A DNA stretch of 64,000 nt from Microbacterium pumilum (GTDB lineage: Bacteria; Actinomycetota; Actinomycetes; Actinomycetales; Microbacteriaceae), in assembly GCF_039530225.1 (NCBI RefSeq), contig NZ_BAAAOH010000001.1, positions 4,030,001 to 4,094,000 on the forward strand. The letters are read 5' to 3'. Positions 26,121-35,330 of the stretch are shown piece by piece. The notes beneath the pieces were generated by a model. It searched no databases. It was not told where the DNA came from and saw only the letters and a list, made by a program, of their open reading frames with translations. Within the stretch, counting starts at the first letter, position 1; every line of letters begins with the position of its first letter. The translations under genes and the position numbers were made by a program.

Positions 26121-27007
26121 ACATCGCAGAGGTGCTGCTGCAAGTCGGGCGACTAGACACTCGCCGAGCGGCGGTGCAGTTCGCGGCTGCAGGACTGCCC
26201 ATCTTCCCGTGCGAGCCGGGTGGCAAGCGTCCGCTGACCGGTGCTGGATTCTTCGACGCTACGCGCGACGTCGAACAGATCAGGTCGTGGTGGATTCGCT
26301 CACCGGGCGCGAACATCGGGCTGCCCACCGGCCATGCGTCGGGCATCGACGTTGTCGACGTGGACGTCAAGCCGCACGGATCGGGCTTCCCCCTGCTTCG
26401 CAGGGCCGTCGACGAAGGACTCCTCGACGGAGAACTCGCGCGCGTGCGCACGCCATCGGGCGGACTGCACATCTACTTCCCGGCGTCCGGGACCGCTCAG
26501 CGGTGCTGGCAAGCAGCCCGCGCACACATCGACTTCCGCGGTGACGGCGGCTACATCGTCGTCCCGCCTTCAGTGACTCGCTCCCAGAGCGGCACGAAGG
26601 CGTACACCCCCTTCTCGCTCTCGTCGGGTCCGGCCCTGCCCGTGGATGCTGTTGCGTTGCGCAACTTCGTGGATCCGCGGCCCGTCCGTGAAGCTCGAGC
26701 GCAGACGGATGCGGTCAGCGGCGAGGTGCTCGCCCATTGGGTGTCTCGACTTCGCGAGGGTGAACGCAATCACGGACTGTTCTGGGCGGCGTGCCGACTA
26801 AGCGAAGCAGGAGTGATCGCGGACGCGATCATCGAACTGCTCGGACCAGCCGCTGCCCGCATCGGACTGGACGCGGATGAGATCGAACGCACGGTCCACT
26901 CGGCATTCCGGCACACGCATCCTGGCCGGGCGAGCACCGGCGTGACCGCTCTCAGCAACTCGCCGCCGGCATCACGGATGTCCCACTTGACGCGGGGCTT
27001 GCCGTGA
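26117..27007 (+). CDS. Bifunctional DNA primase/polymerase (Prim-Pol)
   Basis: 296 residues, ATGA overlap with the gene before. The archaeo-eukaryotic Prim-Pol core is clear: AAAGLPIFPCEPGGKRPLTG, the NIGLPTG motif, the catalytic acidic pair in GIDVVDVDVK, TPSGGLHIYF and the FRGDGGYIVVPPS motif. Residues ~215-290 form a helical C-terminal region (REGERNHGLFWAACRLSEAG) as in PriCT-type tails. It likely primes replication of the circular element or of the transferred strand in the recipient. No helicase domain is fused. Confidence 0.88.
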   Translation: MNIAEVLLQVGRLDTRRAAVQFAAAGLPIFPCEPGGKRPLTGAGFFDATRDVEQIRSWWIRSPGANIGLPTGHASGIDVVDVDVKPHGSGFPLLRRAVDEGLLDGELARVRTPSGGLHIYFPASGTAQRCWQAARAHIDFRGDGGYIVVPPSVTRSQSGTKAYTPFSLSSGPALPVDAVALRNFVDPRPVREARAQTDAVSGEVLAHWVSRLREGERNHGLFWAACRLSEAGVIADAIIELLGPAAARIGLDADEIERTVHSAFRHTHPGRASTGVTALSNSPPASRMSHLTRGLP

Positions 27008-27678
27008 ACCGTGCGGAAGGCGGCATTCGTCTTGCAATGCTGACCGCGGTCGTAGGCACAGTCTTCATCGCGGCAGGCGCGTTCTGGCTCTCGTTCACCT
27101 CACTCGCGGACCTCGCGCGGCGTTCCGGTCTGGGACACGACCAGGCATGGGCCTGGCCACTGATCGTCGACGGAATCATCGTCGTCGCGACCGTCGCCGT
27201 GGTCGTACTCAGCGGAACGCGCGCCGCGTGGTACCCCTGGATGCTGCTCTTTGCAGGCGCGCTCATCTCCGTGGCCGGCAACGCCGTCCATGCTGTCGTC
27301 ACCGCGAGCTCGGACGTACCGCTCGTGCTGGCCGCGGCTGTCGCAGCCGTCCCACCCCTCGTACTTCTCGCCATCACCCATCTCACATCGGTGCTGACCC
27401 GCCATGCCGCCCCATCCACATCCGGTCAGCGAGCTGAGCCCGAGGTGGTGGTCGACTCGATCGCTGACGAGAGAGTTTCCCTGCGTGTCGTCGCCGCCGA
27501 AAGGCCGCGCGCACTGGCCAACGAAGGGCCCGCCCGCGCAGCGGAGCTTCGCGCGGCCGGATGGTCGAACCGCGCGATCGCTGAGCGCCTGGGGGTCCAT
27601 CCGGCGACGATCGGCCGATGGCTGCAGGACCGCGTGCCCCACACCGGGCCACAGAACGAACTGACAGAAGGGAGTTGA
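27004..27678 (+). CDS. DUF2637 membrane protein with C-terminal helix-turn-helix
   Basis: 224 residues from a GTG overlapping the Prim-Pol stop. Four membrane helices occupy residues ~10-120 (AMLTAVVGTVFIAAGAFWL, LIVDGIIVVATVAVVVL, WMLLFAGALISVAGNAV, VPLVLAAAVAAVPPLVLLAI), with the family signature AWAWPLIVDG. Residues ~175-210 form a resolvase-like helix-turn-helix (AAGWSNRAIAERLGVHPATIGRWL). DUF2637 proteins are common on actinobacterial plasmids and ICEs, related to Spd proteins involved in plasmid spread. Membrane-tethered DNA binding is implied. Confidence 0.85.
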   Translation: MNRAEGGIRLAMLTAVVGTVFIAAGAFWLSFTSLADLARRSGLGHDQAWAWPLIVDGIIVVATVAVVVLSGTRAAWYPWMLLFAGALISVAGNAVHAVVTASSDVPLVLAAAVAAVPPLVLLAITHLTSVLTRHAAPSTSGQRAEPEVVVDSIADERVSLRVVAAERPRALANEGPARAAELRAAGWSNRAIAERLGVHPATIGRWLQDRVPHTGPQNELTEGS

Positions 27679-28062
27679 ATGATGCACGAATCACCGACTG
27701 GCCACGAGGACGGGACTTTCAAGCGGTTCACGGAGCGTGAAGCGCTCGAACTGACGACTGATGACTTCCCAGTCTCATCGCGGCATCCCCACTTCGTGGC
27801 AGACGCCGAGAAACGGATCCGAGCCGGCCTCGCGCCCGAGCACCAGGTCAGCTGGGTTCGCGTCTCCGACCTCCTGAGCTCGGGAACTGGTCGGATCGCG
27901 GGCCGCGGGATCGACTTCGAGGCCGAGCTCGCTCGACGGCTACGGCATCCTGTCGACCTCACTCGACGGTCCATCCGGGATCGCCGCGCGTCACTGCCTC
28001 CCCTCGACGCGTTCGGCCGCGGCCACTCCCAGACGACTCGCAACGCGCTCGGGCGGAGTTGA
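27679..28062 (+). CDS. Conserved hypothetical of the conjugative element
   Basis: 127 residues directly after the DUF2637 gene; GAAGGGAG lies upstream and either of two adjacent ATGs (27679, 27682) may be used. It is mixed-charge and soluble, with blocks RHPHFVADAEKRIRAGL, SWVRVSDLLSSGTGRIAGRG and FEAELARRLRHPV that suggest a small helical DNA-associated protein. No family or catalytic motif was recognised. Co-oriented, tightly packed neighbours make it part of the replication/maintenance block. Confidence 0.6.
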   Translation: MMHESPTGHEDGTFKRFTEREALELTTDDFPVSSRHPHFVADAEKRIRAGLAPEHQVSWVRVSDLLSSGTGRIAGRGIDFEAELARRLRHPVDLTRRSIRDRRASLPPLDAFGRGHSQTTRNALGRS

Positions 28063-28137
28063 TCTGCGATGGTCTCGCGCTCGAATCCCTCAGCAACGGA
28101 GACCCGCCTGCGCACCTTCTTGCCAGGAGGTGCCACC

Positions 28138-28959
28138 ATGGCGGGATCAGAGCAACCGACGAAGACGACGTTCAAGGACCCAGAGGGCCTTCGAGCGGTC
28201 CTTGAACGCTTGAGCGGCGCCGAAGCCGAGGGGTGGCAATCGGACCGCGAGGTCGCCGACCTCATGCGCTACGCGGCCTTGCGCTATGCAGCGCTCGCCC
28301 GCAAGCACGGACTCGACCCGTGGGAGGCTGCGGGATTCGCCTTCGAAGCGATGCGAGCCACCTCTGCGCGCCGCGCCGACGATCCCTGGGCCATCGTGAC
28401 GCGCGCTGTGCAGATCACCTGCATCGCGGAAGAACGAGCGCGTGGTCTCCTATGCTCCGTCCACCAGGCTCGCCGACCCCGGTACTCGGTCTTCCACGAC
28501 GCCGAGCGCTTCAGTGACCGCGAAAACGCCCTGCCCGACTACCACCCTGCGTTCCGAGTTGCGCCCCCCGATCACGACGCGCCGGAGCCGGGCGGTGCAA
28601 TCAATTCCGCGATCGAAGACGCGATCGCGCTGTTCGCCCTCGTCGGCTGGCCCGCCGACACCGTGCGCGCCGGAGTCGAGTACGTGTGCGCGCGGCTTGC
28701 CGACGCGACCTCGCGGCCCGCGGCATTCGAACAGCTCCGCCGTGACCAGGCCGCGCGGACACTGTTGGACCTCCCGCAGGCTGCGTGGAGAGCGATGTTG
28801 CAGGTGTTGCTCGGCTGCCCTGACCCCGCGCAGGAGCACACGGCTGCGGGCCGCGGTATCCTTCTCCGTCTGCTGGTCGGCGATTCGCTGGAGGCACTTC
28901 TTCACGATGATCGCGTCTTGGCCAGCCTCCTCGACAACGCGCCCTGCCGACGACCATGA
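28138..28959 (+). CDS. Conserved hypothetical of the conjugative element
   Basis: 273 residues from the ATG at 28138, which follows a perfect AGGAGG 7 bp upstream; the longer frame from 28069 is unlikely. It is almost wholly alpha-helical (DREVADLMRYAALRYAALAR, GLDPWEAAGFAFEAM, DPWAIVTRAVQITCIAEERA). The segment WAIVTRAVQITCIAEERARG resembles a sigma-like or replication-factor helix bundle, but I cannot name a family. It overlaps the ParB gene by 4 bp and sits between Prim-Pol and ParB, so a maintenance role is likely. Confidence 0.65.
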   Translation: MAGSEQPTKTTFKDPEGLRAVLERLSGAEAEGWQSDREVADLMRYAALRYAALARKHGLDPWEAAGFAFEAMRATSARRADDPWAIVTRAVQITCIAEERARGLLCSVHQARRPRYSVFHDAERFSDRENALPDYHPAFRVAPPDHDAPEPGGAINSAIEDAIALFALVGWPADTVRAGVEYVCARLADATSRPAAFEQLRRDQAARTLLDLPQAAWRAMLQVLLGCPDPAQEHTAAGRGILLRLLVGDSLEALLHDDRVLASLLDNAPCRRP

Positions 28960-30011
28960 ACCAGCAGGGGCACGTCGAGCTTGAGCGATCCGTCGACTCC
29001 ATCCGGGTCGGATCGAGACACCGTGCCGATCTCGGCGACATCGATGCGCTTGCCGAATCGATCGAGAGTCAGGGGCTCCTCCAGCCCATAACAGTCACAC
29101 CCGAAGGCGTCCTCGTCTGCGGAGCGCGCCGACTCGCCGCACTGCGGCAGCTCGGTGTTCGGAAGGTCAGCGTGTGGATCCGGGGCGGTATCTCGGACCG
29201 GCTCACGCAGGTGCTGGCCGAGCAGGACGAGAATGCGCTGCACAAGCCCCTCTCGCCGACCGAGGCGGCCGCCCTGTATCGCGAGTGCAAGATGCTCCTC
29301 GCCGAAGACGCCGCGCGGCGGCAGGTTGCATCGCGGTTCGGCGCTGGCGACACCCAGCCGCAGCCAGGCGGCGCCGTTACGGTAACGGCACCGTCGAAGC
29401 GCAACGACGGCGACACCCGCACACAGGCGGCGCTGATGGTCACCGGCCGACGCTCCTTCACGACGCTGGAGCGCATCGGCCGGCTCCAAGACATCGCTGC
29501 GGATCAGTCCTTGCCCGCAGAGGTTCGTGTTCGCGCACGGGCCGAGCTCGATGCGGTCGAAGGCGGCGCCCCGGTCCTCCCCGCGTTCCGTCGCGTGAGC
29601 GAAGGCCAGGTCCTCGCGGAGCTCGAGACGGTCGCCAAATCACCCAGAGTGACCGCAGAGACGCGCGACGCGGCGAACACGGCCGCCTCGAAGATTCGAG
29701 CCGGCGAAGCACCGTCGTGGGGTGAGGACCCGCGACAGTTCGCCGCGCATGCGATGGCGCAGTCAAAATCAGACCAGCCGGGGCCCGCCGCCATGCACAA
29801 GGTCATCTCGGCTGAGCTCAAGCGGTTCGTCTACACGTGGGATGACCTCGCCAGATGGTGGGAGCGGTTCGACCCGGGTGTCATCGCGTCCGGGCTCACG
29901 CCGGAAGAGTGGCAGCGATTCGAGCAAACCCTCGAGGGCAGTCGAAGGTTCGCCGAGCGCGTTCGTGCGCTCCGCGCCGACGACGCGACGACGTCGCGGC
30001 GCGCCAGCTGA
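28956..30011 (+). CDS. ParB/Spo0J-like nuclease-fold protein
   Basis: 351 residues, ATGA-coupled. The N-terminal ParB domain is clear: SIRVGSRHRADLGDIDALAESI, then GLLQPITVTPEGVLVCGARRLAAL, containing the G-(A/E)-R-R box. The helical region after it (ENALHKPLSPTEAAALYREC) normally carries the ParB helix-turn-helix, but here it is short and interrupted, so canonical parS binding is uncertain. The C-terminal ~110 residues are basic and helical. No ParA is adjacent. In ICEs such proteins act in maintenance or as transfer regulators. Confidence 0.8.
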   Translation: MNQQGHVELERSVDSIRVGSRHRADLGDIDALAESIESQGLLQPITVTPEGVLVCGARRLAALRQLGVRKVSVWIRGGISDRLTQVLAEQDENALHKPLSPTEAAALYRECKMLLAEDAARRQVASRFGAGDTQPQPGGAVTVTAPSKRNDGDTRTQAALMVTGRRSFTTLERIGRLQDIAADQSLPAEVRVRARAELDAVEGGAPVLPAFRRVSEGQVLAELETVAKSPRVTAETRDAANTAASKIRAGEAPSWGEDPRQFAAHAMAQSKSDQPGPAAMHKVISAELKRFVYTWDDLARWWERFDPGVIASGLTPEEWQRFEQTLEGSRRFAERVRALRADDATTSRRAS

Positions 30012-30081
30012 CGTCGCGCCCGAGACAGCCGCCGCGCACCTTTCCGTCGACTTCGCTGCCCACTGATCGACGGGACCTCTC

Positions 30082-30735
30082 ATGCACGCTCAACGCCGTG
30101 GACGGATGGTAATCGCCGGGGTGATCGCCGGTGGCGGCATCCTGATCCTGTTGATCGGGATCGGTGCATACGGCCTGCTTCGAGGACCAGCATCGACCGC
30201 GCCTCCATCGACCGCGACAAGCAGCGCGTCGAATCCGGGCGTCGCCGCCCCGGTCATGCAGCCCCGGCCCCTGGCTGCCACAGCCCGCTCCGAAGTGTTC
30301 GCCCGGTCCGTGGCGGATTCGCTCTTCCGCTGGGACACCCGCAGCTCAGCGGGACCGGCCGAGTGGTCACAGCCCCTTATCGACGTCGGCGACGCGGACG
30401 AAGCTGCTGGCCTCGCTTCAGACGTCCGGGGCTACCTGCCAACAGTCGAACAGTGGGACCAGCTCGAGATGTACGGGACAGTTCAGCGGCTCACGATCGA
30501 CGTGATCCGGGTGCCGGCCGCGTGGGCGGGTGCTGTCGCTCAGGCGGCACCCGGTCAGCTGCCGCCCGGCGCGATCGCGTACACGATCAGCGGAATCCGC
30601 CATCGCAACGGCACATGGGACGGCGAGCCGACGACGACAGCAAGCGAGGTGACGTTCACCGTCTTCATCGCCTGCCCCCGCGATCAGCATTGCCGGCTCC
30701 TGCGTCTCTCGCGCCTGAACGAGCCGCTCGAGTGA
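30082..30735 (+). CDS. VirB8/TcpC-like conjugal transfer protein
   Basis: 217 residues: one membrane helix at ~10-32 (VIAGVIAGGGILILLIGIGAYGLL), a Pro/Ala/Ser linker, then an extracytoplasmic ~160-residue domain with the alpha-beta pattern of an NTF2-like fold (SVADSLFRWDTRS, AYTISGIRHRNGTW, VTFTVFIACP). The size, topology and place at the head of the secretion gene set match the bitopic inner-membrane component of the type IV secretion channel. Two Cys near the end may form a disulphide. Assignment rests on architecture and order, not on a strong motif. Confidence 0.65.
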   Translation: MHAQRRGRMVIAGVIAGGGILILLIGIGAYGLLRGPASTAPPSTATSSASNPGVAAPVMQPRPLAATARSEVFARSVADSLFRWDTRSSAGPAEWSQPLIDVGDADEAAGLASDVRGYLPTVEQWDQLEMYGTVQRLTIDVIRVPAAWAGAVAQAAPGQLPPGAIAYTISGIRHRNGTWDGEPTTTASEVTFTVFIACPRDQHCRLLRLSRLNEPLE

Positions 30736-30739
30736 CGCG

Positions 30740-31903
30740 ATGTCGAAGATTGTTGGCCTGCTGCTCGTGCTGTTGATCACCTTCCCAGCGATCGGGCTCG
30801 TCGCAGTCGCGACTCTGCTCAGCCCCGCAGTCGCGTCGTGCTCTATCAGCGGTCTCGTGGTCGGCCCGATTCCCGAGTCGTTGACGGCTCGCTCGCGGGA
30901 TGGGCACGAAGTCACCCTGGATCGACGCCAGCTGACTCACGCCGCGACGATTATCACGGTCGGCGCACAAACGGTTGGGGTCGGTCGCCCTGGCGTGGTA
31001 GTCGCGATCATGGCCGCCCTGACCGAGTCGACCCTACAAATGCTGGCGAATTCGACCGCCTATCCGGAATCTACGGCGTATCCGAACGACGGCGACGGCT
31101 CCGATCACGACTCGCTCGGCCTTTTCCAAATGCGTCCTGACGCCGGATGGGGAATCGTCGCGGAGCTGATGGATGCGTCGTACCAGGCCCGCGCGTTCTT
31201 TGGCGGCCCGACGGGACCCACCGGCGGTTCGCCCGGGGGGTTGCTGGATATCGCCGGGTGGCATTCGCTCGACCCGGGCGTCGCTGCGCAGGCCGTCGAG
31301 GTAAGCGCCTATCCCGATCGATACCAGAACTATCAGCCCGTCGCAGAAGCAATCCTCAGGGCACTCATTGCGAGGTCGTCGAGCGTCGGCGCACGCGAGG
31401 ACCCGCGGGTGCCGGAGACGACGAGGGTCGTGTTTCCACTCCCGCCCGGTACCTACAACGACACCTCGAGCTTTGGGTGGCGCACCGATCCGTTCACGGG
31501 CAAGCGGACCTTCCACGAGGGCAGCGACCTCACCGCCGCAGGTGGGACGCCGATCCTCGCGATCGCCGATGGTCTCGTGACCTTCGTAGGGCACAACGGT
31601 GGGTTCGGCAACCTGATCATCGTCGAACATCGCGTCGGCGGCGATCGGGTCGCCTCGTACTACGCGCACATGTGGGATGGCGGCATCCACGTCGTGGCGG
31701 GCAGCAGCGTTGCGGCTGGACAGCACATCGGCGATGTGGGCTCGTCGGGACGTTCCACAGGTCCCCACTTGCACCTCGAGATCCACCCGGGAGGGCCATC
31801 GCATGCGCCGGTGAACGCCATCGACTGGCTGACCGAGCACGGCGCCGAAGGCATAGACAGCGGGGCACTCGTACGCGCCGCGTGCGTCGCACCAGCATCA
31901 TGA
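30740..31903 (+). CDS. Secreted cell-wall hydrolase: lysozyme-like plus M23 peptidase
   Basis: 387 residues. A Sec-type hydrophobic start (IVGLLLVLLITFPAIGLVAVA) is followed by a lytic-transglycosylase-like region around residues 90-200, with ALTESTLQM and the SLGLFQMRPDAGWG block typical of wall-degrading phage and ICE enzymes. The C-terminal M23 endopeptidase has FHEGSDLTAAGGTPI (His and Asp zinc ligands) and the HLHLEI motif. Together they would open both glycan strands and peptide bridges to let the conjugation channel through the thick wall. It is ATGA-coupled to the pilin-like gene after it. Confidence 0.88.
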   Translation: MSKIVGLLLVLLITFPAIGLVAVATLLSPAVASCSISGLVVGPIPESLTARSRDGHEVTLDRRQLTHAATIITVGAQTVGVGRPGVVVAIMAALTESTLQMLANSTAYPESTAYPNDGDGSDHDSLGLFQMRPDAGWGIVAELMDASYQARAFFGGPTGPTGGSPGGLLDIAGWHSLDPGVAAQAVEVSAYPDRYQNYQPVAEAILRALIARSSSVGAREDPRVPETTRVVFPLPPGTYNDTSSFGWRTDPFTGKRTFHEGSDLTAAGGTPILAIADGLVTFVGHNGGFGNLIIVEHRVGGDRVASYYAHMWDGGIHVVAGSSVAAGQHIGDVGSSGRSTGPHLHLEIHPGGPSHAPVNAIDWLTEHGAEGIDSGALVRAACVAPAS

Positions 31904-32172
31904 GCACCAACGTCTTCCCGGACTTCGGCGCCGTCGGCGCCGCGGATCAGCTACGCGACATCGTCGGCGCACTCATGATGTTCGCACTCATCACCTCGGT
32001 CCTCATCCTCGTCGTCTGCGCCGTCACATGGGCGTTGGCCGCGGGGCACGGGCATTACCAAACGGCAGCGCGGGCACGGCTCGGGGTATGGCTCGCGTGC
32101 GGCACGGCCGCGCTCGCCGGCGCCGCCGTCGCACTGGTCAACTTCCTCCTCGGCGTCGGCGCCGGCCTGTAG
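31900..32172 (+). CDS. DUF6112 pilin-like small membrane protein, copy 1
   Basis: 90 residues from the ATG at 31900, overlapping the hydrolase stop. Two membrane helices (ALMMFALITSVLILVVCAVTWAL; VWLACGTAALAGAAVALVNFLLGVG) flank a short basic loop. This two-helix hairpin resembles VirB2/TrbC pilins and matches actinobacterial DUF6112 proteins found before the VirB6-like gene. The N-terminus has no long leader, so it may insert directly. It is paired with a second copy. Confidence 0.75.
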   Translation: MSTNVFPDFGAVGAADQLRDIVGALMMFALITSVLILVVCAVTWALAAGHGHYQTAARARLGVWLACGTAALAGAAVALVNFLLGVGAGL

Positions 32173-32246
32173 CAAGGAGCGATCTCGCAGGAACCGCAGG
32201 CGCTCCTCACCTACGACACCCATTTCGTCCAGGCGAGGAGAGCCCC

Positions 32247-32516
32247 GTGATCGACATAGACCCGAATGCCACAGGTCTTCCAGGCATCGAGCAACTGCGC
32301 GTCATCGTCGGGGCGGTCATGACGATCGGCCTCATCCTGAGCGTTCTCGCGCTGATCGTGTCCGCGATCGTGTGGGGCTTCGGCGCGAACTCCTCCAATC
32401 CTCACCTCGCATCTCGGGGCAAGCTCGGCGTGCTGGTGTCATGCGGCGCCGCGATCATCTGCGGCGCCGCGGTCACGCTCATCAACTTCTTCTGGGGCGT
32501 CGGTCAGACCGTCTGA
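32247..32516 (+). CDS. DUF6112 pilin-like small membrane protein, copy 2
   Basis: 89 residues from a GTG at 32247 with GAGGAG 7 bp upstream. It aligns with the previous protein across its length: IEQLRVIVGAVMTIGLILSVLALIVSAIVW against ADQLRDIVGALMMFALITSVLILVVCAVTW, and ALxNFFWGVG against ALVNFLLGVG. The tandem copies may be structural and minor subunits, or successive duplicates. It is followed 28 bp later by the VirB6/TrbL-like gene. Confidence 0.75.
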   Translation: MIDIDPNATGLPGIEQLRVIVGAVMTIGLILSVLALIVSAIVWGFGANSSNPHLASRGKLGVLVSCGAAIICGAAVTLINFFWGVGQTV

Positions 32517-32544
32517 CCGGCACGAAGATCAAGGGCGAATCGCG

Positions 32545-33837
32545 ATGAGCGTATGCGACGTGCCGGTCATCGCCACGGTCTGCGACACGGTCGGCCAAAG
32601 CACCGCGTCCCTCATCGCCGCGCCGTTCGACTGGCTCGCCTACGCAATGGGATCAGCCGCGACCTGGCTGTTCGAGGCGGTGTGGACCGCGTTCGACAGC
32701 ACCACGCTCGTCGACGTCAAAGCCCCCGGATACATCGATGTGTTCAACGTGCTCTTCGGGGTCGCCGTCTTCGTCACCCTCGTCTTCTTCTGCTTTCAAC
32801 TGATCACCGGGCTGATACGGCGCGACCCCGGTGCGCTCTCGCGAGCCGGATTGGGATTGGGCAAATCGATCCTCGGGTCGTTCGTCGTGATCTCGCTCAC
32901 CGCCATCCTCCTGGAGCTCACCGATCAGCTCGCGATCGGCATCGTGCACGCCACAGGCAACACGATGGCCGGCATCGGCGACCGCATAACGCTGCTTATG
33001 GTCGGCCTCAACGCGATCAACATCACCACCCCGGGAGTGGGCGCGATCGTCACCATCTTCCTCGCCGGACTGGCGATCAGCGCTGCCGCCATCGTCTGGT
33101 TTTCCCTCCTGATCCGCAAGGCGCTGCTGCTCGTCGCAATCGTCTTTGGACCGATCGCACTAGCCGGATCGACGTGGGATGCGACCAAGGGCTGGTTCGG
33201 AAAGTGGGCGGCGTTCGTTCTCGCGCTGATCCTGTCGAAGCTCGTGCTCGTCGTCATCTTCCTCGTCGCGGTGGCGCAAGTGGCAGCACCCATCGACGCC
33301 GATCTCGCATCGATCAGCGACCCGTTGGCCGGGATCGTCCTGATGTTCATCGCCGCGTTCGCGCCATACATCACCTACAAGTTCCTCAGCTTCGTCGGCT
33401 TCGACATGTACCACGCCATGTCCAGCGAGCAAGAAGCGAAGTCGTCGCTCAATCGACCGGTACCGGTGCCCACTAGTCCGATGGCGGGGAACGCTTCGAA
33501 GATCCTCGGCGCGACAGGACAGCGCAGCGGCGGCGCCGCGACCGGCGGCACTGCTGCCGGTGCCGGGACGGCGACCGCCGTCGGAGCTGGGGTCACAGCG
33601 GGTGCGGCGGTCGTCTATGGCGCAGCGACGGCGGGGCCGAAGGCCGGCGGCGCCATTGCGGGAGCAGCAAGCGCTCAGACGTCCAGCGCAGACGGTGCGG
33701 GTCCGGCCGAGTCGAACTCGCGCGGGGTAGGTCGGGTGCATGAGGCGCCGCCGGGAGTCGCCACGCCCGGACATCACTCGTCCGCACCGCGGCCGCCGCT
33801 GAGGGTTCCACCGAGACAGGGAGAGCCACGACCATGA
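32545..33837 (+). CDS. VirB6/TrbL-like polytopic conjugation protein
   Basis: 430 residues. At least six membrane segments lie in residues 40-290 (VLFGVAVFVTLVFFCFQLI, SILGSFVVISLTAILLEL, IVTIFLAGLAISAAAIVWF, ALLLVAIVFGPIALAG, AFVLALILSKLVLVVIFLVAVA, GIVLMFIAAFAPYITYKFL), then a cytoplasmic Gly/Ala/Pro-rich tail of ~130 residues. This is the TrbL/VirB6 channel-forming layout. Its GTG/ATG-coupled end overlaps the SCO6880 gene by 4 bp. Confidence 0.82.
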   Translation: MSVCDVPVIATVCDTVGQSTASLIAAPFDWLAYAMGSAATWLFEAVWTAFDSTTLVDVKAPGYIDVFNVLFGVAVFVTLVFFCFQLITGLIRRDPGALSRAGLGLGKSILGSFVVISLTAILLELTDQLAIGIVHATGNTMAGIGDRITLLMVGLNAINITTPGVGAIVTIFLAGLAISAAAIVWFSLLIRKALLLVAIVFGPIALAGSTWDATKGWFGKWAAFVLALILSKLVLVVIFLVAVAQVAAPIDADLASISDPLAGIVLMFIAAFAPYITYKFLSFVGFDMYHAMSSEQEAKSSLNRPVPVPTSPMAGNASKILGATGQRSGGAATGGTAAGAGTATAVGAGVTAGAAVVYGAATAGPKAGGAIAGAASAQTSSADGAGPAESNSRGVGRVHEAPPGVATPGHHSSAPRPPLRVPPRQGEPRP

Positions 33838-35297
33838 CACGACCGAATTCGAGCTCTGACTTCCAGCCGGTACCCGTGCAGTTCTCGCGATTGGCCAGGC
33901 GCGGAATCCTTCTCGGACTGTCTCTTCCACAGCTCATTGCAGTTTCCTGCGCCCTCGTCACGATCGTGGCCTCGCTCTACACGTCGGGCGCTGAGGCGAT
34001 CGCGTGGACGGCCCCGATCTGGCTGTCAGCGATCCTTCTGGCCACCGTAGGCGTCGGCGGACGAAAGCTCGTCGAATGGACGCCCGTCCTGTGGCAGTGG
34101 TCATGGCGGAGGTTGACCGGGCAACTCGTCTACCGCAAGCGAGTCGAACTGCTACGGCCCGTGGGCACACTGGCGCTTCCGGGTGACGCAGCCCGGCTAC
34201 GCGAGTGGGTCGATGTCGAGTCAGGCGCCGTCATGATCCACGATCCTCACGGGCAGACTCTCACGGCGACTCTCGCCGTTTCGCACCCCGCGTTTGTGCT
34301 GCTCGATCCCACCGAGCAGCATCGTCGAGTGACCGGTTGGGGTCGTGTGCTCGCCAGCGCCTGCCGTTCAGGTCGCATTTCTCGACTACAGGTGTCGGAG
34401 CGAACTCTGCTCGACTCCGGCACAGGGCTGGACGAGTGGTGGGATCGCCATGGAGTGGACGACGGCCGCTGGGCCGCCGCGACATACCGGGAACTGATTG
34501 CACGCGCGGGCCCGGCTGGCGAGCGACATGCCACGACGATCAGCATCGCGCTGGACCTGCACGCCGCTGCACGGCAGATCCGCGCCAGCGGCGGCGGAGT
34601 CCGTGGCTCGGCGAACATCCTCCGCCAAGAGATGGCCTCGCTTGTGAACTCCCTCCGCGCCGCTGATCTCAGCGTCGGCGACTGGCTCGGTCCGGACGAT
34701 CTCGCCCCCGTGTTGAGGTCGGCATATGATCCCGCGGCGAGCCTCACCCTCGACCGGCATCCGACGCTCGGTCACTCGCTGGCCGACGCAGGCCCCGTCG
34801 CGGTCACCGAGACCTGGGACGGGCTGCGCAGCGACACCGCTCATCACGTCGTCCTTTGGATCAGTGAATGGCCGCGCTCTCAGGTGTACCCGGGATTCCT
34901 CTCGCCACTGGTGCTGTCCAACGGTGTGCTGCGCACCGTCGCCTTGCATTACATCCCCGTGCGGTCCGACCACGCCGCCCGAGACATCCGACGCAAGAAG
35001 ACAGAGCTGATCAGCGACGCCCAGCAGCGCCGCCGCATCGGACAGATCGAGGATGCTGCTGCCGCCGCCGAGTACGAAGACGTGCTGCAGCAAGAAGCGG
35101 ATCTGACTGCCGGCCACGGCGTCCTGCGCACAGTCGGACTGATCGCCATCTCCGCCCCGACGCGAGCGGAACTCGACGTTGCCGTCGCAACCGTCGAACA
35201 GGCCGCTATCCAGGCCTCCTGCGAGACGCGCCGGCTGGTCGGCCAGCAGGCGCAGGCCTTCGCCGCCGGCGCGCTGCCCCTCTGTCGGCCGACGTGA
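33834..35297 (+). CDS. SCO6880-family conjugation protein (PrgI/VirB3-like)
   Basis: 487 residues. Two N-terminal membrane helices are visible (LGLSLPQLIAVSCALVTIVASLY; AIAWTAPIWLSAILLATVGVG), followed by VYRKRVELLRPVGTLALPGD and a long cytoplasmic domain, as in the SCO6880 family of actinobacterial plasmids and ICEs. These are thought to combine VirB3-like anchoring with the N-terminal portion of VirB4. Consistent with this, the ATPase gene two loci downstream starts at the equivalent of the VirB4 catalytic core. The ending is Cys-containing and short (ALPLCRPT). Confidence 0.83.
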   Translation: MTRPNSSSDFQPVPVQFSRLARRGILLGLSLPQLIAVSCALVTIVASLYTSGAEAIAWTAPIWLSAILLATVGVGGRKLVEWTPVLWQWSWRRLTGQLVYRKRVELLRPVGTLALPGDAARLREWVDVESGAVMIHDPHGQTLTATLAVSHPAFVLLDPTEQHRRVTGWGRVLASACRSGRISRLQVSERTLLDSGTGLDEWWDRHGVDDGRWAAATYRELIARAGPAGERHATTISIALDLHAAARQIRASGGGVRGSANILRQEMASLVNSLRAADLSVGDWLGPDDLAPVLRSAYDPAASLTLDRHPTLGHSLADAGPVAVTETWDGLRSDTAHHVVLWISEWPRSQVYPGFLSPLVLSNGVLRTVALHYIPVRSDHAARDIRRKKTELISDAQQRRRIGQIEDAAAAAEYEDVLQQEADLTAGHGVLRTVGLIAISAPTRAELDVAVATVEQAAIQASCETRRLVGQQAQAFAAGALPLCRPT

Positions 35298-35330
35298 GCG
35301 TGCGCACCTAGTGAGTGATTGGAGCACCTC

